The notes under the pieces were generated by a model. It worked only from the letters and a program-made list of their open reading frames with translations, had not been told where the DNA came from and made no database searches. The position numbers and the translations under genes are program-made. DNA of 19,690 nucleotides, taken from positions 1 to 19,690 of the forward strand of contig JBGVAK010000108.1 of the NCBI GenBank assembly GCA_045224495.1. The letters run 5' to 3'. The DNA is from RUG472 sp045224495 (GTDB taxonomy: Bacteria; Bacillota; Clostridia; Christensenellales; CAG-138). This document shows, in pieces, positions 1-7,844 of this stretch (positions are counted from its first letter, which is position 1; each line of letters starts with the position of its first letter).

Positions 1-1488
1 GCGGGCGGCATGGGGCTGGAAAGCCTCAGGCAGATGGCGGAGGACGGGGGCAGCTATCAGATCGTCGCACTGGACCTGGACAATGAACGCTGCCGGGAAT
101 GCTTGAAGCCCTATGTTGGAAACACAAGGGTACAGACCCTTTTCGGGGATTTGACAGACCCTGCCTTTGCGGAAAAAGCGGTTCAGGGCTGCGACCTCGT
201 ACTGCATATCGCGGCCTTCGTTTCTCCCGCCGCGGACTACTACCCGAAGAAGGCCATGGAGGTCAATTTCGGCGGCACCCGGAACCTGATCGAAGCGGTG
301 AAAAGGCTGGGGCAGAACGACAGCACCCGCTTCGTTTACATCGGCACCGTGGCGGAGACCGGGGACAGGATGCCGCCCATCCACTGGGGGCGGGTGGGGG
401 ACCCCATCAAGCCCAGCATATTCGACTACTACGCCGTCAGCAAGGTGGCCGCCGAGCGGTACGTCATCGAAAGCGGCCTTACCTACTGGGTGAGCCTTCG
501 GCAGACGGGCATCATCGGCCCCGCCATGGCCAGGATACGGGACCCCATCCAGTTCCACAACTGCCTGGACAACGTCCTCGAATACGTGTCCGACCGGGAC
601 AGCGGCCGCCTTATGCGGAACCTATGCGCCTACGAGGCCGAGGGCGCCTTGGACCCCTCCTTCTGGGGCCACATCTACAACATCGGCGGCGGCGAAAGCT
701 GCCGGGTGGACACCTACACCATGTATAAGAACACCTTCGGGGAGATCGGCATCCAGAACATCGACTGCGTCATCGACCCCAAGGTCAACGCTATCCGAAA
801 CTTCCACGGCCAATACTATCTGGATTCCGACAAGCTGGAGAACTATCTCCACTTTCGCTCGGACTCCATGCAGTATTTCTACGACGCCTATCTGAAGGAG
901 CTGGGCTTAGCCAGGCCCTTCGGCCGGGTGATCTGCAAGCTCCCCGGAGGCCAGAGGCTTATGGGGGCTATCATCAAGAGCACCTTCAACAAGCTCCTGG
1001 ACGGGGAACACGGGCCCCGTCGCTGGCTGAAAGAGGATATGGAGGACCATATCGACGCCTACTGGGGCAGCCGCCAGGCCTGGGAAGCCCTGCCCGAAAA
1101 GGCCAGCGAAATGGACCACTTCACCGATTGGGACAAAGTCGTCCACATCGATCACGGCTACGACGAAACCAAGCCCGAAAGCCAGCTCACCCATGCCGAC
1201 GTGGCCGGGGCAGCTGCCTTCCGGGGCGGCGAACTCCTTTCCAAGGAAATGATCACCGGTGACTGGAAAACCAAGCTCACCTTCCGCTGCGCCTTCGGCC
1301 ACACCTTTGAGGCCAGCCCCCGCCTTATCCTGGAGGGCGGCCACTGGTGCCCCGAATGCGAGCGCCGGAGCTGGAACTACGGCCGCCGGGCCCAGGTGGA
1401 CCCCTTCTTTGCCCAGGTCTGGACCCCCCTCCACGGGCCGGAGGAGCTTCGGGAGTACCCCAAGGCCGTTACCGAGCTGGACGTATAA
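1..1488 (+). CDS. NAD-dependent epimerase/dehydratase with C-terminal zinc-ribbon-like segment (5' partial)
   Basis: Extended short-chain dehydrogenase/reductase that probably acts on a nucleotide sugar or similar substrate in the cytoplasm. The frame is open to the window edge: the three codons before the first ATG (position 10) read Ala-Gly-Gly and, with the following Met-Gly, look like the end of a glycine-rich NAD-binding motif, so the true start lies upstream. Numbering from that ATG, a DLTD segment, an HIAA segment and the catalytic Tyr141-Ala-Val-Ser-Lys145 (YxxxK) are visible. The part after about residue 300 is not the usual epimerase end. It carries Cys427, His431, Cys447 and Cys450 (CAFGH, then WCPEC), a plausible zinc site. 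This is the only plus-strand gene, and it converges on the ylmH-like gene. The substrate is unknown. Family call is firm; the metal site is inferred. Confidence 0.85.
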   Translation, partial: AGGMGLESLRQMAEDGGSYQIVALDLDNERCRECLKPYVGNTRVQTLFGDLTDPAFAEKAVQGCDLVLHIAAFVSPAADYYPKKAMEVNFGGTRNLIEAVKRLGQNDSTRFVYIGTVAETGDRMPPIHWGRVGDPIKPSIFDYYAVSKVAAERYVIESGLTYWVSLRQTGIIGPAMARIRDPIQFHNCLDNVLEYVSDRDSGRLMRNLCAYEAEGALDPSFWGHIYNIGGGESCRVDTYTMYKNTFGEIGIQNIDCVIDPKVNAIRNFHGQYYLDSDKLENYLHFRSDSMQYFYDAYLKELGLARPFGRVICKLPGGQRLMGAIIKSTFNKLLDGEHGPRRWLKEDMEDHIDAYWGSRQAWEALPEKASEMDHFTDWDKVVHIDHGYDETKPESQLTHADVAGAAAFRGGELLSKEMITGDWKTKLTFRCAFGHTFEASPRLILEGGHWCPECERRSWNYGRRAQVDPFFAQVWTPLHGPEELREYPKAVTELDV

Positions 1489-1514
1489 AAAAGGACCGGG
1501 AACGCTCCCGGCCC
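1487..1514 (-). terminator. Rho-independent terminator after the ylmH-like gene
   Basis: Read on the minus strand, a CCGGGA/TCCCGG stem with a 4-base loop, extended by two more G-C pairs beyond one mismatch, is followed directly by six T. It lies 17 bases beyond the ylmH-like stop codon and touches the stop codon of the convergent epimerase gene. On the plus strand there is no T-run after the stem, so it should work for the minus-strand operon only. Confidence 0.8.
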
Positions 1515-1530
1515 ACGGTTGCCTGCACCA

Positions 1531-2271
1531 TCACAGATACACCTCCGCCTCCAAAAAGAGGCGGTCTTTTTTGGATCGGCCGCCCAGGGCCTTGAGGTGG
1601 CCCTTGCCCCGGCCCCGCAGGGAGATCACGTCCCCTGCCTTCACGGGCGCGTCGGTCCTGTCGCAGACGGAGTAATTTAGGGACACCATGCCCAATTTGA
1701 TCTGCTCCGCCGCCGCCGTGCGGCTAAGGCCGAACATGGCCCCCGTCACCGCGTCCAGGCGCAGGCTCTTGACCGTGAAGGACAGGGCCTTCACCCGGAC
1801 CACCGCCGCGGGCACCTCCCCCAGGGCGCAGGCGGAGACGGTGACCCCGCAGCGGCCCACCATACGAAGCTCATCCAGGAGCAACGGCGCCACCGTGTTC
1901 AGGCAGAACAGGTGGGCCGTGCTGTCCTCGATGCGGATGTCCCCCAGGGACTCCCGGCCGATGCCCAGTCCCAGGGCCGCCCCCAAATAGTCCCGATGGC
2001 CGGGAGCGCCGAAGTGGGCTTCGATCTTCATGGCCTCTATATGCTCCGCCGGATCGAGATCCTCTTTCTCCACATATTCAGGCAAAAAGAAGGCTACCTG
2101 CCGCTCGCACCCCGGCTGACCGCCGGTGAGCACCAGGTCGTCCCCATGATAGTATTGTTTCAGCGCGTACTGCTCCGCCGGGGTCAGGAACCCTGTGCGG
2201 GTGACGATCCCCCGCCGCTGGGCGCGGGCGGCAAGATCGTCGATGCGCCGGTATAATTCGCTGCTTTCCAT
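1531..2271 (-). CDS. ylmH: YlmH-like S4-domain RNA-binding protein
   Basis: RNA-binding protein of 246 residues, close to the roughly 257 of Bacillus subtilis YlmH. The family is related to RqcP and is linked to binding of stalled 50S subunits in ribosome quality control; here that role is inferred by homology. The N-terminal part has the family pattern of a helical start followed by FLTPAEQ (about residues 28-34). The S4 domain fills roughly residues 170-230 and includes the R-x-x-A-x-x-Q-I-x-x-G-x-V-x-x-N pattern. The start at 2271 is kept because the sequence after it matches the family. It lies 88 bases inside the upstream GTPase/NYN gene, and no good ribosome binding site precedes it, so translation may be coupled. 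In many Firmicutes ylmH sits in the division gene cluster; here it does not. A terminator follows. Confidence 0.85.
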   Translation of the reverse strand: MESSELYRRIDDLAARAQRRGIVTRTGFLTPAEQYALKQYYHGDDLVLTGGQPGCERQVAFFLPEYVEKEDLDPAEHIEAMKIEAHFGAPGHRDYLGAALGLGIGRESLGDIRIEDSTAHLFCLNTVAPLLLDELRMVGRCGVTVSACALGEVPAAVVRVKALSFTVKSLRLDAVTGAMFGLSRTAAAEQIKLGMVSLNYSVCDRTDAPVKAGDVISLRGRGKGHLKALGGRSKKDRLFLEAEVYL

Positions 2272-4829
2272 ACCAACTGTTTGTTTTGCCGGATCGCCTC
2301 GGCGATCTTCTCCAGGACCTGGTCCACCTCTTTTTCAAAGGCCGACGACGACGTACGCAGCACCCCGGCCCGCAGGGCCCCCAGGCGCACCAGGGAATCG
2401 GATGTCACCACTCGCACGGTCTCGTTCTTGCCGATCTCATCCACCAACCGCTCGATGTACATGTCCGCGGTCTCGTTTTCCTTGGTGTACACCACGTGGA
2501 GGTCCGCCTCCGTATACTTGGCCCCCGCGCCGGCGGGTACCTTATAGGCGTCGAAGACCAGTACCACCTCGGATTTCGTGTAGCTCTGATAGTTGATGAG
2601 CATCTCCGTGAGCTTGGAGCGAGCCAGGTCCAAACTCTTGCCCGCCAGGGCCTTCAGTTCCGCCCAGGCGAAGATCACGTTGTAGCCGTCCACGATGATC
2701 CGTTCCGGGGCCTTGGGCGCCGGGGGCGGCGGCTCCGGAGCGCTGACGGTCCGGGCCGGCACGTAGAGGTTTTGACGCACGGGCCCGAACTCCCGGGCCA
2801 TGATGGCCTCCAGCTCCTTTTCGTCCAGATCGAGGTTTCGGCGCCGGACCTTCACCTGCACTTCCGACGAAGGGGCCGCCTTGCCGAAGCCGGTGTCGAG
2901 GTGCATGTACTCCGGTACGTCCCGCCACTTCACCACGGTCCCCGCCCCGTGGGCACAGAACACGCTGTCGGGGGTGTTGTCGAGGTCCGCCTCCGGGTCG
3001 TACCCCCGCTGGGCGATGACGGCCTCGGCGTTCTTACAGGGGCGATACCCCGCCACGCGGCAGGCGAACCGGCCCCGGCCCCGGGTGTAGGCCGCCACCT
3101 CGGTCATATAGTCGGCCATGGCGGACACGGGGGCGTCGCCGGTCAGGACCATGCGTCCCCCGCTCTCCTCCGGGGCGTCGTGGGTGCCTCCCATGGCCTG
3201 GATGTCGCTGATGGCCCGGCCTACGTCCGTAAAGGGCACCTCCAGCCGGAAGCGGTAGTAGGGCTCCAGCAACACGCTCTCTGCCTGCATGAGCCCCTGC
3301 CGCACGGCCCGATAGGTTGCCTGGCGAAAGTCCCCGCCCTCCGTGTGCTTCAAATGGGCCCGGCCGGCGATCAGGGTGATCTTCACGTCCGTAAGCGGCG
3401 AGCCCGTGAGGACGCCCAGGTGCTCCTTCTCCGCCAGGTGGGTCAAAATGAGCCGCTGCCAGTTGAGATCGAGATCGTCCTCGCTGACGGCGGAGGCGAA
3501 GGAAAGGCCGCTGCCCGGCTCCCCGGGCTCCAGCAGCAGGTGGACCTCGGCGTAGTGGCGCAATGGCTCGAAGTGGCCCACGCCCTCCACGGGCGCGGCG
3601 ATAGTCTCTCGATAGAGGATGCGGCCCGCGCCCACGGTCACGTCTAGGTTGAACCGCTCCCGGATCAGGGACACCAGCACGTCCGTCTGCAGGGGGCCCA
3701 TGAGCTGGGCCTGGATCTCCCCCAGATTGGGTTGCCACGCGATGTGGAGCAGGGGCTCCTCCTCCTCGAGCTGCCTGAGCTTCGGCAGCACCGTCCTTGG
3801 GTCCGTGCCGAGGGGCAGGTTTATCCGATACCCTAAGGCCGGGGTCAAGAGCGGCGTGTCGCTGTCGGGCTCCGCCCCCAGGCCCTGACCAGGCCGGGTC
3901 TCGGAAAGGCCCGTCACCGCCACCACGTCCCCGGCGGTGACCCATTGGACCGATTCGAACTTAGGGCCGGAGTACAGCCTGAGCTGAGCCGCCTTCTCCT
4001 CCATGATCTCGCCGCTGATCCCCCGGTAGCGGAGGGTGTCCCGGACCCGAAGGGTGCCGCCGGTGAGCTTCATATAGGTGAGCCGCCCCGCCTGAGCGTC
4101 GCGGCCGATCTTGTATACCTTAGCCCCGAAGAGGACGGGCCGTGGCGGCTCCGGGGCGTATTTCGTCAGCAGGGATAAAAACTCGTCCACCCCCTCCAGC
4201 CGAAGGCCGGAGCCGAAGCAGACGGGAAAGAGCTTTCGGCTGCCGATAAGGCGCGTGATCTGCTGGTCGGACACGCGGCCCGTCTGCATATACCCTTCCA
4301 ACGCCTCGTCGTCCAGCATGGCCAAGGCCTCCTCGTCCTCTACGGGAAAGGGCACGCAGCCCTCGCCCAGGCAGGTCTGCAGGTCCTTCAGCAGGTCCTC
4401 CCGGCTGAGCTTGGCGGCGTCCATCTTGGTGACGAAGATAAAGGTGGGCACCCGGGCCCGCAGGAGCAGGGACCAGAGGGTCTCCGTGTGGGCCTGGACC
4501 CCGTCGGTGCCGCTGACGACCAGAATGGCCACGTCCATGGCCGCCACAGCCCGCTCGGTCTCTCCGGACAGGTCCGCGTGACCCGGGGTGTCCAGCAGAG
4601 TCAGTTCCAGATCCTGGGTCGTGATGCGGGCCTGCTTGGAGAAGATGGTGATGCCCCGCTCCCGTTCCAGAGCGTGGGTATCCAAGAAGGTGTCCCGATG
4701 GTCCACCCGGCCCAGCTTGCGCAGCACCCCGGCCCGAAAGAGCAGCGCTTCCGACAGGGTGGTCTTCCCCGCGTCCACGTGGGCCAGGATGCCCGCCGTC
4801 AATTTCTTTTTTGTCCTTGGTTCGTCCAT
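2184..4829 (-). CDS. TetM/EF-G-like translation GTPase fused to a YacP-type NYN domain
   Basis: Protein of 881 residues, against about 640 for TetM-type ribosomal protection proteins. The GTPase domain shows AHVDAGKTT (16-24), RGIT (58-61), DTPGH (80-84) and TKMD (134-137, replacing NKxD). EF-G-like domains II-V follow to about residue 680. A C-terminal NYN/PIN-like domain (about 708-865) has VDGYN with Asp714, VFDAYK with Asp760, NETAD with Glu786 and Asp789, and TSD at 809-811, as in YacP/Rae1 ribonucleases. At the tip of domain IV, where TetM has its YSPVST loop, this protein reads HTEGGDF (495-501). It probably binds the ribosome and may couple this to RNA cleavage; tetracycline resistance is not shown. 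It begins 30 bases after the glyoxalase-fold gene without a clear Shine-Dalgarno sequence. The last 29 codons overlap ylmH and encode a low-complexity Pro/Gly/Ser tail. Confidence 0.9.
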   Translation of the reverse strand: MDEPRTKKKLTAGILAHVDAGKTTLSEALLFRAGVLRKLGRVDHRDTFLDTHALERERGITIFSKQARITTQDLELTLLDTPGHADLSGETERAVAAMDVAILVVSGTDGVQAHTETLWSLLLRARVPTFIFVTKMDAAKLSREDLLKDLQTCLGEGCVPFPVEDEEALAMLDDEALEGYMQTGRVSDQQITRLIGSRKLFPVCFGSGLRLEGVDEFLSLLTKYAPEPPRPVLFGAKVYKIGRDAQAGRLTYMKLTGGTLRVRDTLRYRGISGEIMEEKAAQLRLYSGPKFESVQWVTAGDVVAVTGLSETRPGQGLGAEPDSDTPLLTPALGYRINLPLGTDPRTVLPKLRQLEEEEPLLHIAWQPNLGEIQAQLMGPLQTDVLVSLIRERFNLDVTVGAGRILYRETIAAPVEGVGHFEPLRHYAEVHLLLEPGEPGSGLSFASAVSEDDLDLNWQRLILTHLAEKEHLGVLTGSPLTDVKITLIAGRAHLKHTEGGDFRQATYRAVRQGLMQAESVLLEPYYRFRLEVPFTDVGRAISDIQAMGGTHDAPEESGGRMVLTGDAPVSAMADYMTEVAAYTRGRGRFACRVAGYRPCKNAEAVIAQRGYDPEADLDNTPDSVFCAHGAGTVVKWRDVPEYMHLDTGFGKAAPSSEVQVKVRRRNLDLDEKELEAIMAREFGPVRQNLYVPARTVSAPEPPPPAPKAPERIIVDGYNVIFAWAELKALAGKSLDLARSKLTEMLINYQSYTKSEVVLVFDAYKVPAGAGAKYTEADLHVVYTKENETADMYIERLVDEIGKNETVRVVTSDSLVRLGALRAGVLRTSSSAFEKEVDQVLEKIAEAIRQNKQLVWKAANYTGASTILPPAPSGGGSSPAQGS

Positions 4830-4859
4830 GGGAGCTTGGCCGCTTCGCCTGCCCGCCGT

Positions 4860-5228
4860 TTACCGGGTGGGCAGCACTTCCAGCCAGTAGCCGTCGGGAT
4901 CCTGGATGAAATAGATGCCCATGGCGGGGTTCTCGAAGCAGATGCAGCCCATCCGTTCGTGGAGGGCGTGGGCAGCCTCGAAGTCGTCCGCGCGGAACGC
5001 CAGATGGAACTCCTCCTCGCCGATGTTGTAGGGCTGGGGATGGTCCCGGAGCCAGGTGAGCTCCAACTCGAAGTCGCTGGCCTCGTTCCCCACGAAGACG
5101 ATGACATAGGACCCGTCCTTGGCCGTCTTGCGGCGCTTCTCCGTCAGGCCCAAGGCCTCCTCATAGAAGCGCAATGACCGGTCCAGATCGGTGACGTTGT
5201 AGTTTTCGTGGATCATTTTGAACTGCAT
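4860..5228 (-). CDS. Glyoxalase I-like VOC-superfamily protein
   Basis: Small cytoplasmic metalloenzyme of 122 residues with two beta-alpha-beta-beta-beta modules. It aligns by eye with lactoylglutathione lyase (GloA): MIHENYNVTDL at the start, FYEEALGL, then DPDGYWLEVLP near the end. The four expected metal ligands can all be assigned: His7, Glu56, His75 and Glu117. A glyoxalase I activity on methylglyoxal adducts is therefore plausible, but VOC proteins of this size also include thiol-conjugating and ring-cleaving enzymes, so the substrate is open. The start is supported by AAGGAGG eight bases upstream. It lies 13 bases after the YczE-like gene and 30 bases before the GTPase/NYN gene, in the same apparent operon. 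Confidence 0.85.
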   Translation of the reverse strand: MQFKMIHENYNVTDLDRSLRFYEEALGLTEKRRKTAKDGSYVIVFVGNEASDFELELTWLRDHPQPYNIGEEEFHLAFRADDFEAAHALHERMGCICFENPAMGIYFIQDPDGYWLEVLPTR

Positions 5229-5241
5229 GACGATTGCCTCC

Positions 5242-5940
5242 TTACTTGTTGTCCGTCTTTTTACCTTGGGAGAGAAACACCTTGAGGGAATCCCGCAGCC
5301 GCTGATGCCGGATGCCGGTGGCGTCGAAGTGCACCGTCCGAAACGCCAGCTGCATGATGGGCCCCGCCGCGAAGGCGCAGATCAGGGTCCCCACGCCTAC
5401 GGGCCCGCCCAACAGCCAGCCCACGAAGGTGGCGGAGCTTAACAGCGCGATGCTGACGGCGCCGATGGGGATGCGGCGGACCCGCTTAGCAAGGCCCACC
5501 AACAGCGTATCCCGGGGCCCGCAGCCCAGGGCGGCGGCCATGTAGGTGAACTGGGTGTAGGCCAGGATCACCAGGCCAAGGAGCATGACGGGGATGCCCA
5601 CCAGGGGAGAGGAGCACTTGGGCACGGGATGGAGCCAGTTGAAGAAGTCCACGGACTTGCCCACCACCGTGGCGTCGATGAACATGGCGATGCCAACGGG
5701 CTCCCCCATGAGCACGTCGATGGCCAGGATGGTCAAGGACACGGCCACGGAGGCGTTCCCATAGAGGATGCCCAAGCTCCTGGACATGCCCAGATTCAGC
5801 ACGTCCCAGGGGGCCGCCCCCAGGTTGGCCTGGATGGTGAGGTAGATGCCGAAGCCGTTGACGAACAGGCTCCCCGCCGCCAGCAGCATATTGAGGAGTA
5901 TGGCCCCCGGTGTTTCGTTTTTGCGGAGCTGTGCCCACAT
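5242..5940 (-). CDS. YczE/YyaS/YitT-family integral membrane protein
   Basis: Membrane protein of 232 residues with about five to six hydrophobic segments (near residues 13-39, 64-80, 84-100, 112-135, 158-180 and 186-202). The family signature is readable as NLGAAPWDVLNLG after the first helix, with a second, related GCGPRDTLLVGLA segment in the second half. This internal similarity is typical of the YczE (COG2364) group. Its biochemical role is not established; B. subtilis YczE has been connected with lipopeptide production. The C-terminal tail is positively charged and probably cytoplasmic. It starts 27 bases after the PaaK-like gene, with GGAGGG rather far upstream (about 16 bases), so initiation may be weak or coupled. 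Confidence 0.8.
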   Translation of the reverse strand: MWAQLRKNETPGAILLNMLLAAGSLFVNGFGIYLTIQANLGAAPWDVLNLGMSRSLGILYGNASVAVSLTILAIDVLMGEPVGIAMFIDATVVGKSVDFFNWLHPVPKCSSPLVGIPVMLLGLVILAYTQFTYMAAALGCGPRDTLLVGLAKRVRRIPIGAVSIALLSSATFVGWLLGGPVGVGTLICAFAAGPIMQLAFRTVHFDATGIRHQRLRDSLKVFLSQGKKTDNK

Positions 5941-5967
5941 GATTCTGTCCCGTCGTCCCTCCAGGGT

Positions 5968-7290
5968 CTAAAACCCCTTGTACACGTGTTTGAACTTCCC
6001 GCTGATCAGGTCAGCTTGGGGCGGTTCGTCCGAGGGCCGGACGCTCACCCGCAGCCCCTTGCTCTCGAAGAACGCCTGTAAAGCCCCTTGCGCTGCCTGA
6101 AATGCCCCCTGGGGGTCGTCGGCCACCAACCGCAGCTCCAGGGCGTCCGGCGCCGTTTGCACCAGCTGGAACCGGCGCACCTCAGGCACCTCCTCCAGCA
6201 CCTTGTAGAGGGACATGGGCGCCACGGAAACGCCGCCTGCAAAGATCAGGATATCGTCGGTCCGACCCTCGATCTCAAGCCACCTGGTGGTCCGGCCGCA
6301 GGGGCAGGGCTCCTGGTGGAGGATCACCCGATCCGTAAGCTCGTAGCGGATAAAGGGCTGGATCCGGTTCGACAGGTTGGTGATCAGCACCCGGTCGGAA
6401 CGGACGCCGGGGGCAACGGGCCGCCCGTCCTTGTCTACGGCCTCCAAAATGACCCAGTCCTCGTTGATATGCAGATGCCCTTCGCTGCACTCGCAGGCGA
6501 GCTCCCCGCCCTCCGTGCAGGAGTAGTGGGTCTGGACGTAGCAGCCGAAGCGGCCCGAAAGCTTTTGGCGTATCCGGTCCGTCAGCAGCTCCCCGCCGGT
6601 GATCACCACATCCGGGCGGATGTCCAGCCCTTCGCAGTCCGCGAGCAAGGCCAGATCGGTGGGATAGCCGCTGAGCATGGCGGGCTGGAACTCGTTCAGG
6701 GCCTTCACGATCTCCCCTTCCGGTCCGTTCACGTCCACGGTGATCTTGGTCTGCTTTCCCGGCATTTTCAGCTGCAGATATCGGGACATGCCGCAGGCCA
6801 GGTAGAACCCGTGATCGGCGAAGACCCCGGCGGTCTTCTTGCCGTGGGCCATAAACTTCTTGAAATCCTCTTGACGGGCAAAGGTCCGAAAGGCGGCCAC
6901 GGCGGAGGCCACGTCCACGGCCCCCTGATCGTAGAGCACCACGGCCGGGTGCCCCGTGGACCCGGAGGTCTTGAAGACGAGATACTTCCCGTCCAGCATC
7001 CGGCCTACGTTGTCGAGATCCTTCGTGAACGCCTCCACCCGGGCCATGGTCACCGCCCGGTCCGTGACCACGTCGTCGAACCGGGCCATGAGCTCCGGCT
7101 TCGTCACCGGCGGCAGGTCCGAAAGCTCGAAGTCCTCCCCCACGCCCCGGTACAGCTCCCTATAGAAGGGGCTGTTCTCCTTCGCGTACCGGACCAGGGC
7201 CCGCAGCCGCCTTTGCTGCAGGCGCTCCAGCCGTTCCCGGCGCACCCGATCCTTCCCATAGGTTTTCAGCATGGCGCTCGCGAGGCTCAT
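5968..7290 (-). CDS. PaaK/CapK-like adenylate-forming enzyme (phenylacetate-CoA ligase family)
   Basis: Cytoplasmic ANL-superfamily enzyme of 440 residues, the usual length of the phenylacetate-CoA ligase/CapK group. Core motifs are present in order: TSGSTGHP (108-115, nucleotide binding), SGYPTDL, VITGGE, YSCTEGGELA, RYELTDRV, GRTDDIL and the C-terminal SGKFKHV with Lys432 as the candidate adenylation lysine. It should activate a carboxylic acid as acyl-AMP and pass it to CoA or another acceptor. Cys pairs around CECSEGH and CPCG resemble the structural cysteines seen in this subgroup. No carrier protein or aromatic degradation gene is visible nearby, so the substrate is unknown. The start codon overlaps the nitroreductase stop as ATGA, which indicates coupled translation. 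Confidence 0.85.
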   Translation of the reverse strand: MSLASAMLKTYGKDRVRRERLERLQQRRLRALVRYAKENSPFYRELYRGVGEDFELSDLPPVTKPELMARFDDVVTDRAVTMARVEAFTKDLDNVGRMLDGKYLVFKTSGSTGHPAVVLYDQGAVDVASAVAAFRTFARQEDFKKFMAHGKKTAGVFADHGFYLACGMSRYLQLKMPGKQTKITVDVNGPEGEIVKALNEFQPAMLSGYPTDLALLADCEGLDIRPDVVITGGELLTDRIRQKLSGRFGCYVQTHYSCTEGGELACECSEGHLHINEDWVILEAVDKDGRPVAPGVRSDRVLITNLSNRIQPFIRYELTDRVILHQEPCPCGRTTRWLEIEGRTDDILIFAGGVSVAPMSLYKVLEEVPEVRRFQLVQTAPDALELRLVADDPQGAFQAAQGALQAFFESKGLRVSVRPSDEPPQADLISGKFKHVYKGF

Positions 7291-7832
7291 CCTCTTCCCT
7301 CCGCTTCGGTTTGAAAGCCGTTGAACCAGGCCCGCTCCCTAAAGGGCTTCTTTTTAGGCGGTGTGGGGGCGGAGACGGCGACGCCCACAGGCAGGACGCA
7401 TACCAGCTCGTACTTGTCCGGGACGCCCAAAACGTCCGCCATCTTCCGGCCGATCCGGTCCGTGTCCGTGATGTGGCCCTCGTACCAACAGCTTTCATAC
7501 CCCAGGGCTGTGACGGCGAGGAGCATGTTCTCGATGGCAGCCCCGTAGTCCTGGACGGAGAAGCACCTGTCCCGGTAGGCCACGATCCGCTCCGTCAGCA
7601 CGCAGATCATAGCGGGGGCCGTCTCCCCCACCGGCGGGTCGATGACGACCCGGAGCTTTTGAAGCAGGGCCGGGTCGTCCACCGCGATGAGGCTCACAGT
7701 CTGCTTGTTGCACCCCGAAGGAGCGGCCAGGCCTGCCTTTAGGATGGTCATAAGGTCCTCCCGCGGTACGGGGTCGGGCCGGTACTTGCCGCGGTAGCTA
7801 TGGCGGTTCAAAATGGCTTCGATGGCGTCCAT
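7287..7832 (-). CDS. Nitroreductase-fold flavoprotein
   Basis: FMN-dependent oxidoreductase of 181 residues. The N-terminal family pattern is clear: RHSYRGKYRPDPVP, then a helix with LKAGLAAPSGCNKQ (R-S-x-R and A-P-S-x-x-N-x-Q, the FMN-contacting region). DYGAAIENMLLAVTALGYESCWYEG in the middle matches the usual helix before the dimer and substrate region. The C-terminal VLPVGVAVSAPTPPKKKPF corresponds to the G-x-P end segment. The physiological substrate is not predictable; the family reduces nitro groups, quinones or flavins, or aromatises intermediates. It starts 12 bases after the PIG-L gene with AGGAGGG close upstream, and ends in a 4-base overlap with the PaaK-like gene. Confidence 0.85.
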   Translation of the reverse strand: MDAIEAILNRHSYRGKYRPDPVPREDLMTILKAGLAAPSGCNKQTVSLIAVDDPALLQKLRVVIDPPVGETAPAMICVLTERIVAYRDRCFSVQDYGAAIENMLLAVTALGYESCWYEGHITDTDRIGRKMADVLGVPDKYELVCVLPVGVAVSAPTPPKKKPFRERAWFNGFQTEAEGRG

Positions 7833-7844
7833 AGTTCCCTCCTG

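Noticed and set aside
2286..3647. Plus-strand open frame of 453 codons opposite the GTPase/NYN gene
   Set aside because: It mirrors the real gene's codons, has no recognisable family features, and has no ribosome binding site or promoter.
2184..4829. Straight call of a tetracycline resistance determinant
   Set aside because: The GTPase is TetM-like, but the domain IV loop that contacts the drug site is different and the protein carries an NYN domain; resistance cannot be claimed from sequence.
6088..7314. Plus-strand open frame of 408 codons opposite the PaaK-like gene
   Set aside because: The opposite frame carries all adenylate-forming motifs; this one has none.
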